From Prolixibacter sp. SD074 (GTDB lineage: Bacteria; Bacteroidota; Bacteroidia; Bacteroidales; Prolixibacteraceae), in contig NZ_BLAW01000001.1 of assembly GCF_009617895.1 (NCBI RefSeq), positions 1,417,001 through 1,481,000 on the forward strand: DNA of 64,000 nt, given 5' to 3'. This document shows, in pieces, positions 36,590 through 47,511 of this stretch; the first letter of the stretch is position 1; the number at the start of each line of letters is the position of its first letter. A model generated the notes under the pieces. It saw nothing but the letters and a program-made list of their open reading frames with translations, was not told where the DNA came from and searched no databases. A program made the position numbers and the translations under genes.

Positions 36590-36616
36590 ATGCGCAAAAC
36601 TACACCATTCTTTGGC

Positions 36617-37585
36617 ATGAGTGAACATTTCGCGGAAAAAATGAACCGGCTGGCCGCACAACATCAACCGTTTCTGTTCGTGCTTGATTTCAAACTTAAG
36701 GCACCGTTGGTGCTGGAATTATCTGAAGCAACTGCCCAGGGCATTTTGTTCGACGTGGACGGCCAACGAAATTTCAGACCGGCCGCTTTCCCGAAAAAAG
36801 CTGTACAGTTCCGGAAACATCCGGTATCATATGACACCTACCGGGAAGGCTTCGACAATGTAATGCGGCATATTCGGCACGGCAACTCGTTCCTCACCAA
36901 TCTCACATTTCCCACTCCTGTGGAAACCAATTTATCATCTGAAGAGATTTTCCATCGCAGCACTGCACCCTATAAGTTGCTGGTTCCTGGCAAATGCGTT
37001 GTTTTTTCTCCGGAAATTTTCGTCAAAATCACCGATGGGAAAATAGCATCATACCCGATGAAAGGCACCATCGATGCAGCTATTCCCAATGCTGCCGACC
37101 AGATTCTAAACGATCGGAAAGAAACAGCTGAACACAACACAATTGTCGACCTGATTCGAAACGATTTGTCGATGGTGGCGAAAAATGTGCACGTTTCCCG
37201 ATTCCGGTACATCGACGAAGTGCAAACGCATGAAAAAACGCTGCTGCAGGTTAGTTCTGAGATTTCCGGTGACCTGCCTTCAGGCTATCATTTCAACATT
37301 GGAAGCATAATGGCTGCGTTGCTTCCGGCGGGTTCCATTTCCGGGGCACCGAAACAAAAAACGGTGGAAATCATCAGCGAATCAGAAATTGATAAACGTG
37401 GATATTACACCGGCGTATTTGGCCTTTTTGATGGTCATAATCTCGATTCAGCCGTGATGATTCGGTATATTGCACAGGAAAACGGACGAATGGTGTTTCG
37501 CAGTGGCGGAGGCATCACCGTATTCAGCGAACCGGAAAAAGAATATCAGGAAATGATTGACAAAGTGTATGTGCCAATTCATTGA
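36617..37585 (+). CDS. pabB: aminodeoxychorismate synthase, component I
   Basis: 322 residues from ATG 36617 (the frame is open to 36569). Chosen because a -7 box lies at 36582-36589 and because short Bacteroidota PabB proteins begin near here. It adds ammonia to chorismate to give 4-amino-4-deoxychorismate. The chorismate-binding fold shows ETAEHNTIVDLIRNDL, QVSSEISG, PAGSISGAPKQKTVEII and RSGGGITVFSEPEKEYQEM. The N-terminal extension of large PabB/TrpE is absent. It overlaps the start of pabC by 17 bases. Confidence 0.93.
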   Translation: MSEHFAEKMNRLAAQHQPFLFVLDFKLKAPLVLELSEATAQGILFDVDGQRNFRPAAFPKKAVQFRKHPVSYDTYREGFDNVMRHIRHGNSFLTNLTFPTPVETNLSSEEIFHRSTAPYKLLVPGKCVVFSPEIFVKITDGKIASYPMKGTIDAAIPNAADQILNDRKETAEHNTIVDLIRNDLSMVAKNVHVSRFRYIDEVQTHEKTLLQVSSEISGDLPSGYHFNIGSIMAALLPAGSISGAPKQKTVEIISESEIDKRGYYTGVFGLFDGHNLDSAVMIRYIAQENGRMVFRSGGGITVFSEPEKEYQEMIDKVYVPIH

Positions 37586-38168
37586 AACCATCTGTATCCG
37601 AAATGGAGAGCCGGAACGACTTATATGGCATAACGAACGCCTGAACCGAACACGGCAGGAAGTCGTTGCCCATGTCGACAGAATCGATTTAATCGATTAC
37701 TTAAGTATTCCGGTGAAAGCGAAAAATGGCCTTTTTAAATGCCGTGTTACCTACCGGGAAAAGATTGAGAAGGTTGAATTTGAGCCTTATTCCATGCGGC
37801 CGGTGCATTCGCTTCGTTTGGTGAATGCCAATGATGTTGATTACCAATATAAATATGCCAACCGGGAAAAACTGCAAGATTTGTTTGCTCAACGTGGCGA
37901 TGCCGATGATGTGCTATTGGTCAAAAACGGGTTCATCACCGATACATCGTATGCAAATATTGTTTTCAGGAAAGGAAAAAAATGGTATACGCCGGATACA
38001 CCTTTGTTACCTGGTACCCGCCGGGCCTGTTACCTCAACCAAAGCAAAATTAAACTTCTCCCCATTCGTCCGGAAATGTTGCCGGAATTCGACGAAGCAC
38101 GCCTCATCAATGCGATGGTTTCATTGGAAGAATCACCGGTAATTCCAATTAAAAATATAAAATGGTAG
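37569..38168 (+). CDS. pabC: aminodeoxychorismate lyase-like aminotransferase class IV
   Basis: 199 residues from ATG 37569, overlapping the pabB end by 17 bases; an in-frame ATG at 37557 is possible. It is a PLP enzyme of fold IV that splits aminodeoxychorismate to p-aminobenzoate and pyruvate. Seen: FKCRVTYREKIEKVEF near the middle, KNGFITDTSYANIVF (the strand-loop holding the cofactor phosphate) and TPLLPGTRRACYLNQ. It is shorter than enterobacterial PabC (about 270), as is usual in Bacteroidota. pabA, pabB and pabC side by side complete p-aminobenzoate synthesis. Confidence 0.88.
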   Translation: MCQFIETICIRNGEPERLIWHNERLNRTRQEVVAHVDRIDLIDYLSIPVKAKNGLFKCRVTYREKIEKVEFEPYSMRPVHSLRLVNANDVDYQYKYANREKLQDLFAQRGDADDVLLVKNGFITDTSYANIVFRKGKKWYTPDTPLLPGTRRACYLNQSKIKLLPIRPEMLPEFDEARLINAMVSLEESPVIPIKNIKW

Positions 38169-38171
38169 GTT

Positions 38172-38462
38172 TTAACGGAGAACAATTTCGCGAATGACCT
38201 GACGCCCAACGTGGTTGTTCATCGCATCAACTATCTGATGACGCATCATGAAGAGCTCATTGCGCACAATGGAAGAACGGAGATGTACATACAACACGCC
38301 ATTTTTGATGTAAATGTTGGTGGTGGCCCGGGCAATGGTTTTCCCAATAATGGCCTCCCATGAATTGATCGCTTCCACTTCGGCCAGTTTCCCGTCCATC
38401 CGCGATTCTTTCAGGTATTCCTTAATCACACTACCCAATGACTGTGTTTCGCTTCTTCGCAT
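38172..38462 (-). CDS. DUF721 (DciA-like) protein
   Basis: 96 residues: MRRSETQSLGSVIKEYLKE, then VEAINSWEAIIGKTIARAT and VLYVHLRSSIVRNELFMMRHQIV. This is the short form of DUF721, a family that includes DciA, the ancestral helicase-operating protein that loads DnaB in many bacteria. It lies downstream of recF on the same strand, as is common in Bacteroidota. The C-terminal K-homology-like part is all that is present, so a DciA role is inferred. Confidence 0.88.
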   Translation of the reverse strand: MRRSETQSLGSVIKEYLKESRMDGKLAEVEAINSWEAIIGKTIARATTNIYIKNGVLYVHLRSSIVRNELFMMRHQIVDAMNNHVGRQVIREIVLR

Positions 38463-38687
38463 TCCTGTTGCCTGTTTTCTTGCATAAATTCCTTACCACA
38501 AATGTAAAGATGCTTACCGGGAAAAGAACGCATCCCTTCGATTTATTATGAACATCTTTCTTTGAACACCTGTTTTGTTCGGGTTACCGTGAAATAATAA
38601 ACAGGCATGCATGTTCTGGTTTTAATCTAACCCGAAAATGGTTGAGCAAAAGTGTTTCAGCGTTATTCTTATAAAAATGGTCCAAAA

Positions 38688-39815
38688 TCACACTTCGTGC
38701 TTCCCATTATTTCCATTCTCAACGACCGCCCCATCGGTTACCCGGAAAATGCGGTAGTCGGCACCCACACGGGGAATAATCCGATCGAGATGCTCCCGGT
38801 TGGTATCGGTAATGAAAATCTGCCCGAACGTATTTTCTGAAACGAGTTTGACGATCTTTTCCACTCGTTCGCCATCCAGCTTGTCAAAAATATCATCAAG
38901 GAGAAGCATGGGCATGGCCTCGTTCACCGAACGGATAAAATCGAATTGAGCAAGCTTCAGGGCCACCAGGTAAGTTTTCTTCTGCCCCTGCGATCCCATT
39001 TTCTTCATCGGAAAATCACCAAGTTTCAAATCTAAATCGTCTTTATGAATTCCCACCGAAGTAAATTGCAAAACCCGGTCACGCGGAAGCGCTTCCGTTA
39101 ATTGTCCGGCAAAATCGCCATCATTCAGCTGCGACTGATATTCCAATGTAACCTGTTCATGGCCATCCGAAATAAAGTCGTAATATTTCTGGAAAATAGG
39201 TTGTAGCTCCCCAAGAAACTCCTGCCGGCGCTTATGAATTTTTTCGCCCAGCATAACCAGTTGAGCATCCCAAACTTCCAGACTGTCGGGTTCGAAAACG
39301 CGATTGGCAGCAAAGTATTTCAGTAGATTATTACGCTGAAGAAGTGCCCGGTTGTACCGAATCAGATGTTCGAGATATTGCCGGTCGTTTTGCGAAATCA
39401 CACTATCCATGAACTTACGGCGCTCATCGCCCCCCCCCATTATCAAACGTGTGTCTGAAGGGGAAATCATTACTAATGGTAAAAGGCCGATATGTTCCGA
39501 CAGTCGCTTATACTCTTTCTTATTACGACGGAATTTCTTTTTCTGCCCTTTCTGGAACCCACAATAAATGTTCTCATCCTCATCCAGGCGGCTATATTGT
39601 CCCTGCAACACAAAAAACTCATCTTCGTGGCGGATATTCTGTGAATCGACCGAATTAAAATAGCTTTTGCAGAAAGAAAGATAATAGATACCATCCAATA
39701 GGTTGGTTTTCCCTACTCCGTTGTTTCCAATGAAACAATTTAATTTGGGCGAAAATTCCAATTCAACCTGTTGCAGGTTCTTAAAATTAATGACAGATAA
39801 TTCCTTAATGTACAT
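38688..39815 (-). CDS. recF: DNA replication and repair protein RecF
   Basis: 375 residues, SMC-like ATPase. It helps load RecA at single-strand gaps. Seen: N-terminal KELSVINFKNLQQVELEF, Walker A GNNGVGKTNLLDGIYYL, signature GSQGQKKTYLVALKLAQ, and Walker B MPMLLLDDIFDKLD. The usual RecF length is about 360-370. A minus-strand TAGTTTTG box (39850-39857) stands 35 bases upstream. The gene has a poly-C run (39430-39437) that may be prone to slippage. Confidence 0.96.
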   Translation of the reverse strand: MYIKELSVINFKNLQQVELEFSPKLNCFIGNNGVGKTNLLDGIYYLSFCKSYFNSVDSQNIRHEDEFFVLQGQYSRLDEDENIYCGFQKGQKKKFRRNKKEYKRLSEHIGLLPLVMISPSDTRLIMGGGDERRKFMDSVISQNDRQYLEHLIRYNRALLQRNNLLKYFAANRVFEPDSLEVWDAQLVMLGEKIHKRRQEFLGELQPIFQKYYDFISDGHEQVTLEYQSQLNDGDFAGQLTEALPRDRVLQFTSVGIHKDDLDLKLGDFPMKKMGSQGQKKTYLVALKLAQFDFIRSVNEAMPMLLLDDIFDKLDGERVEKIVKLVSENTFGQIFITDTNREHLDRIIPRVGADYRIFRVTDGAVVENGNNGKHEV

Positions 39816-40009
39816 GAATGAGATATAATTGAGGGAAATAATCCAAATACAAAACTAATAAATAATCGCCCCGAACAGTCGTTTGGAGAATCTGAATTAA
39901 CATTCAAGCTGTTTATCAAACACTTAATATGAAATATCTTTAAAAATTTTCTTTTGTCGCCGCCTTTTATTTTTATGATTAAAAATACCATTGATTCCTG
40001 AAAAAAATT

Positions 40010-40017
40010 TATTTTTG
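40010..40017 (+). promoter_or_regulatory. -7 box of the TPR gene
   Basis: TATTTTTG, preceded by TTG at 39991-39993 (16-base gap). A start near 40024 fits ATG 40063 and rules out the upstream ATG at 39991. Confidence 0.55.
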
Positions 40018-40062
40018 CCTTCACGTTTACACGACCTGAAAATTAAAGAGATAAAAAATACG

Positions 40063-40755
40063 ATGAGTAAAGGAAAAAACAAACACACCAATGAAAACCT
40101 ACAGGAAGTTGAACACGCGCTGACGTCAAGTGAACAGTTTTTTGAAAAGAATCAAAAGATCATCACTTACATTTTTGTAGTTGGCGTTATCATAGCCATC
40201 GCTTTCCTGGCCTTCCACAGGTATTACAAAATTCCGCGGGAGAAAAAAGCACAGTCTCAAATGTTTGTTGCCGAAGAATATTTCCAGAAAGATTCATTCA
40301 ACCTGGCTCTTAACGGCGATGGTAACTATCCTGGTTTCCTCGATATTTTGGATGAGTACGGAAGCACAACATCTGGTCACCTGGCACGTTATTATACCGG
40401 AATCGCTTATCTGCATCTTGGCCAGTACGAACAGGCTATTGAATACCTTGACGATTTCAGTACCGATGACCCGCTGCTCGGACCAATTGCCAAAGGCGCT
40501 ACCGGTGATGCATATGCCGAACTGGGGAATAACGACAAAGCAGTAAGCCGATATATGGATGCTGCCAACATGAACGACAACGATTTTTCAACTCCTATTT
40601 ACCTAATGAAAGCAGGAAACCTATATGGAACCATGGGTAATTATGACGGTGCGCTGAACGTCTACAAAACGATTAAGGAAAAGTACCCGGAAAGCAACGA
40701 GGGAAGGCAGATTGATAAATACATCGCCCGCATTAAAATCCTGGCGAAAAAATAA
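40063..40755 (+). CDS. membrane-anchored tetratricopeptide-repeat protein
   Basis: 230 residues from ATG 40063 (see promoter). A charged N-terminus precedes one transmembrane helix (about 35-55, IITYIFVVGVIIAIAFLAF), after which about three TPR units follow: YYTGIAYLHLGQYEQAIEYL, GDAYAELGNNDKAVSRYMDAA and AGNLYGTMGNYDGALNVYKTI. It resembles YfgM-like TPR proteins that act at the inner membrane or with BamD-type assembly; a specific role is not shown. It is followed by a terminator and then ribH. Confidence 0.88.
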   Translation: MSKGKNKHTNENLQEVEHALTSSEQFFEKNQKIITYIFVVGVIIAIAFLAFHRYYKIPREKKAQSQMFVAEEYFQKDSFNLALNGDGNYPGFLDILDEYGSTTSGHLARYYTGIAYLHLGQYEQAIEYLDDFSTDDPLLGPIAKGATGDAYAELGNNDKAVSRYMDAANMNDNDFSTPIYLMKAGNLYGTMGNYDGALNVYKTIKEKYPESNEGRQIDKYIARIKILAKK

Positions 40756-40778
40756 AAGAATTAGTTTTCGATAACTCA

Positions 40779-40810
40779 ATCCCCTTCGTTCGAAACGGAG
40801 GGGATTTTTT
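40779..40810 (+). terminator. terminator between the TPR gene and ribH
   Basis: AATCCCCTTCGTT pairs with AACGGAGGGGATT (one mismatch) around a 3-base loop and runs into TTTTTT, whose last T begins the ribH -7 box. Confidence 0.8.
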
Positions 40811-40817
40811 ATCTTTG
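40810..40817 (+). promoter_or_regulatory. -7 box of ribH
   Basis: TATCTTTG, full TAnnTTTG match, 16 bases before the ribH ATG, directly joined to the T run of the preceding terminator. Confidence 0.6.
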
Positions 40818-40833
40818 CAAAAATCCTAAAAAA

Positions 40834-41328
40834 ATGGCTACAAAAGATTTATCTGCATACGATATGGAAAAGGTTCCATCGTCCGAAAACATGAAATTCG
40901 GTATCGTGGTATCGGAATGGAACGATGAAGTAACCGGAGCGCTGGTGCGCGGCGCTGTTGAAACACTGAAAAAGCACGGAACAAAAGACGAAAACATTCG
41001 GGTAAAACACGTACCCGGAAGTTTTGAATTAACCCTGGGCGGTCAGCTTTTCGCTGAAAATACCGACGTAGATGCTGTTCTGTTGCTTGGTTGTGTTATA
41101 CAGGGAGAAACCCGGCACTTCGACTTTATTTGTGAAGGTGTTTCTCAGGGAGCGACTCATTTGAACATAAAATTCAATTTGCCGGTAATTTTCGGTGTTT
41201 TAACCACCGATAATCAGCAACAGGCCCTCGACCGTGCCGGCGGCAAACATGGCAATAAAGGCGATGAAGCAGCCATTACTGCCATTAAGATGGTTGCCCT
41301 TCAACGTGATTTGGAAAATGGTGAGTAA
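40834..41328 (+). CDS. ribH: 6,7-dimethyl-8-ribityllumazine synthase
   Basis: 164 residues. It condenses 5-amino-6-ribitylaminouracil with dihydroxybutanone phosphate, the step before riboflavin. Seen: [32 protein letters not shown], the loop [20 protein letters not shown] with the catalytic His in TRHFDF, and [21 protein letters not shown]. No riboswitch is evident upstream. Single gene between two terminators. Confidence 0.97.
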   Translation: MATKDLSAYDMEKVPSSENMKFGIVVSEWNDEVTGALVRGAVETLKKHGTKDENIRVKHVPGSFELTLGGQLFAENTDVDAVLLLGCVIQGETRHFDFICEGVSQGATHLNIKFNLPVIFGVLTTDNQQQALDRAGGKHGNKGDEAAITAIKMVALQRDLENGE

Positions 41329-41358
41329 CGAGAAATCATAAACGATACAGTTATCATT

Positions 41359-41389
41359 AAAGCTGCCCAGGATTAGGCAGCTTTTTCTA
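41359..41389 (+). terminator. terminator after ribH
   Basis: AAAGCTGCC (41359-41367) / GGCAGCTTT (41376-41384), followed by TTTCT. Confidence 0.85.
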
Positions 41390-41409
41390 TGATGATTTTC
41401 AGCGAAAGC

Positions 41410-41450
41410 TAAAAAAAGAGCGGCCCAAAATTGGACTCCCTCTTTCTATT
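41410..41450 (-). terminator. likely terminator of pyrG-yidC
   Basis: An imperfect stem (AAAGAG...CTCTTT with inner GG/CC pairs) is followed on the minus strand by TTTTTTTAG, starting about 20 bases past the yidC stop. Confidence 0.5.
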
Positions 41451-41469
41451 TTATAGAGAATATCTCCGA

Positions 41470-43398
41470 TTATTTCTTCGGTGCTTCCATGCCACGCTGG
41501 CGGGCCATATCTTCCAAACGTTTCTGGAATTTCGACTTCTTCGCCGGTTTTTTCTGCTTAGCTGTAATCTGCTTCCGAATCTTATCTTCATCAATAGCTT
41601 TCTTGAAAATGAACATCTGCAGGAAGGTCAGCAACAACGACAGGAAGTAATACAAACTTAATCCCGCAGAGTAGTTGTTAAAGATGAACAGGAACATCAC
41701 CGGCATCAGGTACATCATCGTCTTCATTCCCGGCATCTGTTGTGTTCCGCCCGCATTCATTTCGTTATTCATTTTAATGTAGAAGACGTTGGTAACAGTC
41801 ATCAACAGACAGAACAAACTAACGTGATCGCCATAGAAGGGGATGGTAAACGGCAAGTGGTACACGGAATCGTACGATGAAAGGTCATGTGCCCACAAGA
41901 AACTCTGCTGACGCAACTCGATGGATACCGGGAAGAACCGGAACATCGCAATCAGAATCGGGAACTGAAATAGCATGGGCAAACAACCTCCCATGGGATT
42001 CACCCCGGCTTTCTTGTAAAGTGCCATGGTAGCCTGCTGAGATTCCATCGCCTTATCTTTGCCATACTTCGCCTTGATCTCGTCAATTTCCGGTTTCAAC
42101 GCGCGCATCTTCGCCTGCGACAAGTACGACTTGTAAGTAAACGGAGAAATGATGAGCTTGATGTAAATGGTCAGCAACAGGATGATGATTCCAAAATTGT
42201 TGATGTACCTGCGAAGGAAATCAAACGCCGGAATCACAATATATTTGTTCACCCAGCCAATAACTGTCCATCCCAGATTCAACTCCTGATCAAGCTGAAG
42301 CTTGTACTGCTTCAATACATTGTATTGGTTCGGGCCAAAAAACATTTTCATCGGAACTTCCTGGGCCTGTGTATTGTCAACCGGAATCGATACATCGGCT
42401 GAGAAGTGCCCCAGGTAGTTAGGATTGTCTTCGGTCTTATCGTTTTTGATTTTTGCGCTGGTAAAACTATTATCAGCTATCAAAATTGAAGAGAAAAACA
42501 ACTGCTTGAAACCAATCCATTTCACAGCGGTCGTCAAATCTTTACTATCCGACTTAGACGAGCTCAGGCTGTTAACTTCATCCTGATGGTATTTATAATA
42601 AATGGTGGTGTACCGGTCTTCACCGTATTTCGATTTCTTTTCCTGACGGGGAACATCGATGGCCCAATTAAAGCTCATGTAGGCATTCTGTCCCGTCAAC
42701 TGACTTAGTCCCTGAGAACGAATATTGAAATCCATCATATATGAATTATACTTCAAGGTATAAACATATTCGATGAATTTGCCATTTCCGGCATCTACAC
42801 GCATCGTCAGCGTTTTCGAGTCGCCCGGATGCTCTTCATTAAATCCAATACGTCCCTGTTTTCCTTTCGGGACCTTTGGCCCGGTAACAACCAAACTATC
42901 TTCGTCCAAAGAAGGTGTGAAATACAAATTATCCGTTTCGATGCTACGATTCTGTGAGAAAAAGTTCAATCCGAACCGGTTACTATCACCTTTAAAGAGA
43001 ATCAACGGCTTATCGTCGTATGTTTTATAATCCTTAAGTTCTACAGAATAAACCCGTCCCCCTTTTGTCGAAATTTTCACCTTTATCAGGTTATTTTCCA
43101 GGGTAATAAACTTTTCTGTTCCAACAGCGGCATGGCCAAATGCACCATACTCATCTTTCCGATTTCCAACGGAAGTTGAAGTTGCAACGGTAGAATCCGG
43201 TTTTTCCTGTTCTTTTGGAGCGGTAACTTCCTTTGCCTTCTGTTCGGCTATTCGTTGTTGTTCGGCCTGGACCTGTTCAATTGAGTCACGCTTACGCTTT
43301 GCTGCATCAACCTCTTCCCTGGAAGGTTTATTAAAATAACTGAATCCAATCAGTATGACAAAAATGAGAACAAGTCCGCGAATGGTATTTCTATCCAT
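41470..43398 (-). CDS. yidC: membrane protein insertase YidC
   Basis: 642 residues. It inserts and folds proteins in the inner membrane with or without SecYEG. TM1 is at the N-terminus (IRGLVLIFVILIGFSYF). A large periplasmic beta-sandwich domain follows (about 80-360). The conserved core has about five TM segments: ILLLTIYIKLIISPFTYKSYL, the loop MRALKPEIDEIKAKYG, and GGCLPMLFQFPILIAMFRFF. The C-terminus is Lys/Arg-rich, as in Bacteroidota homologues that contact the ribosome. It lies 27 bases downstream of pyrG in one operon. Confidence 0.96.
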   Translation of the reverse strand: MDRNTIRGLVLIFVILIGFSYFNKPSREEVDAAKRKRDSIEQVQAEQQRIAEQKAKEVTAPKEQEKPDSTVATSTSVGNRKDEYGAFGHAAVGTEKFITLENNLIKVKISTKGGRVYSVELKDYKTYDDKPLILFKGDSNRFGLNFFSQNRSIETDNLYFTPSLDEDSLVVTGPKVPKGKQGRIGFNEEHPGDSKTLTMRVDAGNGKFIEYVYTLKYNSYMMDFNIRSQGLSQLTGQNAYMSFNWAIDVPRQEKKSKYGEDRYTTIYYKYHQDEVNSLSSSKSDSKDLTTAVKWIGFKQLFFSSILIADNSFTSAKIKNDKTEDNPNYLGHFSADVSIPVDNTQAQEVPMKMFFGPNQYNVLKQYKLQLDQELNLGWTVIGWVNKYIVIPAFDFLRRYINNFGIIILLLTIYIKLIISPFTYKSYLSQAKMRALKPEIDEIKAKYGKDKAMESQQATMALYKKAGVNPMGGCLPMLFQFPILIAMFRFFPVSIELRQQSFLWAHDLSSYDSVYHLPFTIPFYGDHVSLFCLLMTVTNVFYIKMNNEMNAGGTQQMPGMKTMMYLMPVMFLFIFNNYSAGLSLYYFLSLLLTFLQMFIFKKAIDEDKIRKQITAKQKKPAKKSKFQKRLEDMARQRGMEAPKK

Positions 43399-43425
43399 AG
43401 GAGTCTTTTACAACTATTTAATGAT

Positions 43426-45177
<1,752 letters not shown>

Positions 45178-45182
45178 TCAAT

Positions 45183-47297
45183 CTACCGGGATTCTTCTCC
45201 CAGTTCATCGATTATCTCAATTTTCGATTTCAGGTAATCGATTTGTGAGGTTATCCGATCAATCTTCGATTGAACATTTTCGGCCAGCGACTGGGCTCCT
45301 TTCGAATCACCAAAAAAACCAATGTTGTTTTGCAGCGTTCCCAAATCACTCTCAAGCTGCTTAATACGCAACACATTGCGATCCCGCTCACTGTTGATGC
45401 GTCCCCAGCCGCGTGGAATAGTCATCCAATGAACCATTTTGTTTCTGAACTTATGCAGGTTACGTTCCTGTTCGTCCATTTCAATCTGATCGAATTTATC
45501 ATTAATGGCATCCCTGAATTTAGACTCCACATCATCTTTTCTCCGAAAAGGTACGCGTCCGGTACTCTTCCAGCGTTCCTGGAATTCAGATAAAATGGCA
45601 ACGTCTGCTTCAACATCTCCGGAAGGTTTAAAATTTCCAACTTCCTTAATTATCGCTTTTTTGGCTTTGAGGTTGCCTTCCTGCTCCTCTGTCATACCGG
45701 AGAAATGAGAACCTTTTCGGTTGAAAAATTCATCGCAGGCTGCCCGGAAACGTTTCCAAACAAGGTCACTTTGTTTCCGAGGTACGGGGCCGATTGCTTT
45801 CCATTTCGTCTGCAAAGCAATCAGCTTATCGGTCGTTCCCTTCCAATCGGTACTTTCCTTCAACTCCTCAGCCTGTTCACATATTTCAATTTTCTGTGCC
45901 AGATTATCATGAAGCTTTTCTTTGCTCTTGGCCCAGAAATCACGTTTCTTCCTGAAAAAAGTATCATTAGCAGCACGAAAACGCTCCCACACAAGCGTAT
46001 TATCTTTTCTTGGTGCAAAGCCAATCGTCTTCCATTTTTTCTGTAAAGCAATAATTTTCTCAGTCATTTCATTCCACTCACGCGGATTGGTCGAATCGAA
46101 ATTGGCAAATTCCTCCGCCCGCTCACATAATTCAACCTTCTTTTCAAGATTTTCTTTTTGCTTTGCTCTCTCCTCCTCAAAATACTGCTGATATCTCTTA
46201 TTGATAACTGTTGTTGCCGCCTTAAAACGCTCCCACAATTCCTGCTTGTTCTCTCGCGGAATAGGGCCTATTTCGCGCCAATTTTCATGCAGCTTTTGCA
46301 GCTGCCTGAACGTTCTTACCGGATTGGATTCGTCTTCAGCTAACGCCTCTGCCCTATCACACAGTCCAACCTTTTTATCCATGTTCTTCTTCAGATCGAG
46401 ATCCCGAAGTTCACGGTTTATCTTGATATAGTCATAAAAATTCTCGACATGGTGATGGTAATTTTCCCACAGGTCTTTCACTTTTCCCTGGGGAACCTGC
46501 CCCAATTCACGCCAGCGGGACTGGAGTGCATTGAATTCCTGAAAAGTAGCATTTATCGATTCTTCTTTATTGATCAATGCTTTCAGTTCATCAATTATTT
46601 CTAATTTCTTCTGATAATTTTCTTCTTTCTGAACTTCCTGTCTTCGGTGATATTCCGTTCTTAGATTTTTAAATTCCTTCAGCAGGTCCTTTAAATCATT
46701 CTCATACGGATCGGGGGTGGGCTGAAAATCTTCTTCTGCTCCACCCTCTGCCATAAACGCTTTCTTCTGTTCCTCCAGCTCTGCATTGTGTATTTTATAG
46801 AAGTTTGCCTTAATGGCTTCTATTTGAGGACGAATATCCTCGCCAATACCTTTAGGCAATATTTTTCGAAAGGTATTTATTAACTGATCTTTGTTATATC
46901 CCGAATAATCCAGCGAAGCTTCACCAACAGCCTCATCGTCGGTTTCTTCTTCCTCTCCTTCTTCATCTACATCATCCGGATCTTTTTCCAACTCAATGGA
47001 TTCATCGGCTGGACCACTTGCTTGCTTTTTGGACACTTCCCCTTCGTCTGAAGCAGTTTCTTCCGAGGAATATGGAGTGTCCCCCTCGTTTGCTGATTTT
47101 CCTTCAGCTTCATCCGAAGCAGAAGCAACTTCTTCTCCCGCAAGTTGCCCTTCAGGATCGTCTACTTGCTGAGCTTGTTCAGGTTCCTGTTCATTTGCTT
47201 GTTGCTCATTGTCAACCGGCGTTTGTCTCTCCTGCGAGACTTCTTCATTTTCTACCCTCTCGTTAAGGTTACGAGATTCGTCGTTGTGCTCTGGCAT
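45183..47297 (-). CDS. DUF349 repeat protein
   Basis: 704 residues. The first about 150 residues are extremely acidic and of low complexity (Glu, Asp, Ser, Ala, Gln), surely disordered. After that come five DUF349 repeats with the shared pattern W-x-x-(L/I)-G-x-(V/A)-P and (L/V)W-x-(R/N)F: LQSRWRELGQVP, LHENWREIGPIP, LQKKWKTIGFAP, LQTKWKAIGPVP and FQERWKSTGRVP. A coiled coil ends the protein. No catalytic domain, no signal peptide. DUF349 proteins are widespread in Bacteroidota and Actinobacteria, with no settled function. Confidence 0.92.
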   Translation of the reverse strand: MPEHNDESRNLNERVENEEVSQERQTPVDNEQQANEQEPEQAQQVDDPEGQLAGEEVASASDEAEGKSANEGDTPYSSEETASDEGEVSKKQASGPADESIELEKDPDDVDEEGEEEETDDEAVGEASLDYSGYNKDQLINTFRKILPKGIGEDIRPQIEAIKANFYKIHNAELEEQKKAFMAEGGAEEDFQPTPDPYENDLKDLLKEFKNLRTEYHRRQEVQKEENYQKKLEIIDELKALINKEESINATFQEFNALQSRWRELGQVPQGKVKDLWENYHHHVENFYDYIKINRELRDLDLKKNMDKKVGLCDRAEALAEDESNPVRTFRQLQKLHENWREIGPIPRENKQELWERFKAATTVINKRYQQYFEEERAKQKENLEKKVELCERAEEFANFDSTNPREWNEMTEKIIALQKKWKTIGFAPRKDNTLVWERFRAANDTFFRKKRDFWAKSKEKLHDNLAQKIEICEQAEELKESTDWKGTTDKLIALQTKWKAIGPVPRKQSDLVWKRFRAACDEFFNRKGSHFSGMTEEQEGNLKAKKAIIKEVGNFKPSGDVEADVAILSEFQERWKSTGRVPFRRKDDVESKFRDAINDKFDQIEMDEQERNLHKFRNKMVHWMTIPRGWGRINSERDRNVLRIKQLESDLGTLQNNIGFFGDSKGAQSLAENVQSKIDRITSQIDYLKSKIEIIDELGEESR

Positions 47298-47448
47298 AGC
47301 CGAGTTTTTTTGTTCGTTGGACTCTATCAGTTAATCGAATTTGACCCAAAATACAAAAGCGTTAAACCTTTGTAATTCTTACGAAAATATAGAATTGAGG
47401 GTTAATCCTCAAAGAAAATAAACATATATTTTGAATTTAGCAAAAAGA

Positions 47449-47480
47449 AGGGGACTGCGTGAGTATTTTCCAGCCCCCCT
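47449..47480 (-). terminator. terminator of hsp20
   Basis: GGGGACTG (47450-47457) pairs with CAGCCCCC (47471-47478), with one G-U pair; on the minus strand it is followed by TTCTTTTTGC. Confidence 0.7.
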
Positions 47481-47511
47481 AATTCAAAAAATCCAACTTC
47501 CGATATTGCTG

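Noticed and set aside
36569-36616. GTG or ATG start of pabB at 36569 or 36590
   Set aside because: Both lie upstream of the expected transcript start set by TAATTTTG at 36582-36589; ATG 36617 fits the length of short PabB proteins.
39991-40062. Upstream start for the TPR protein
   Set aside because: A -33/-7 promoter overlaps this stretch, so the ATG at 39991 would lie before the transcript.
40755-40834. FMN riboswitch before ribH
   Set aside because: The gap is only about 80 bases and is filled by a terminator and a promoter; the RFN-element conserved blocks are absent.
45270-47266. Many plus-strand frames opposite the DUF349 gene
   Set aside because: They mirror the repeated, charged codons of the DUF349 protein and show no independent protein features.
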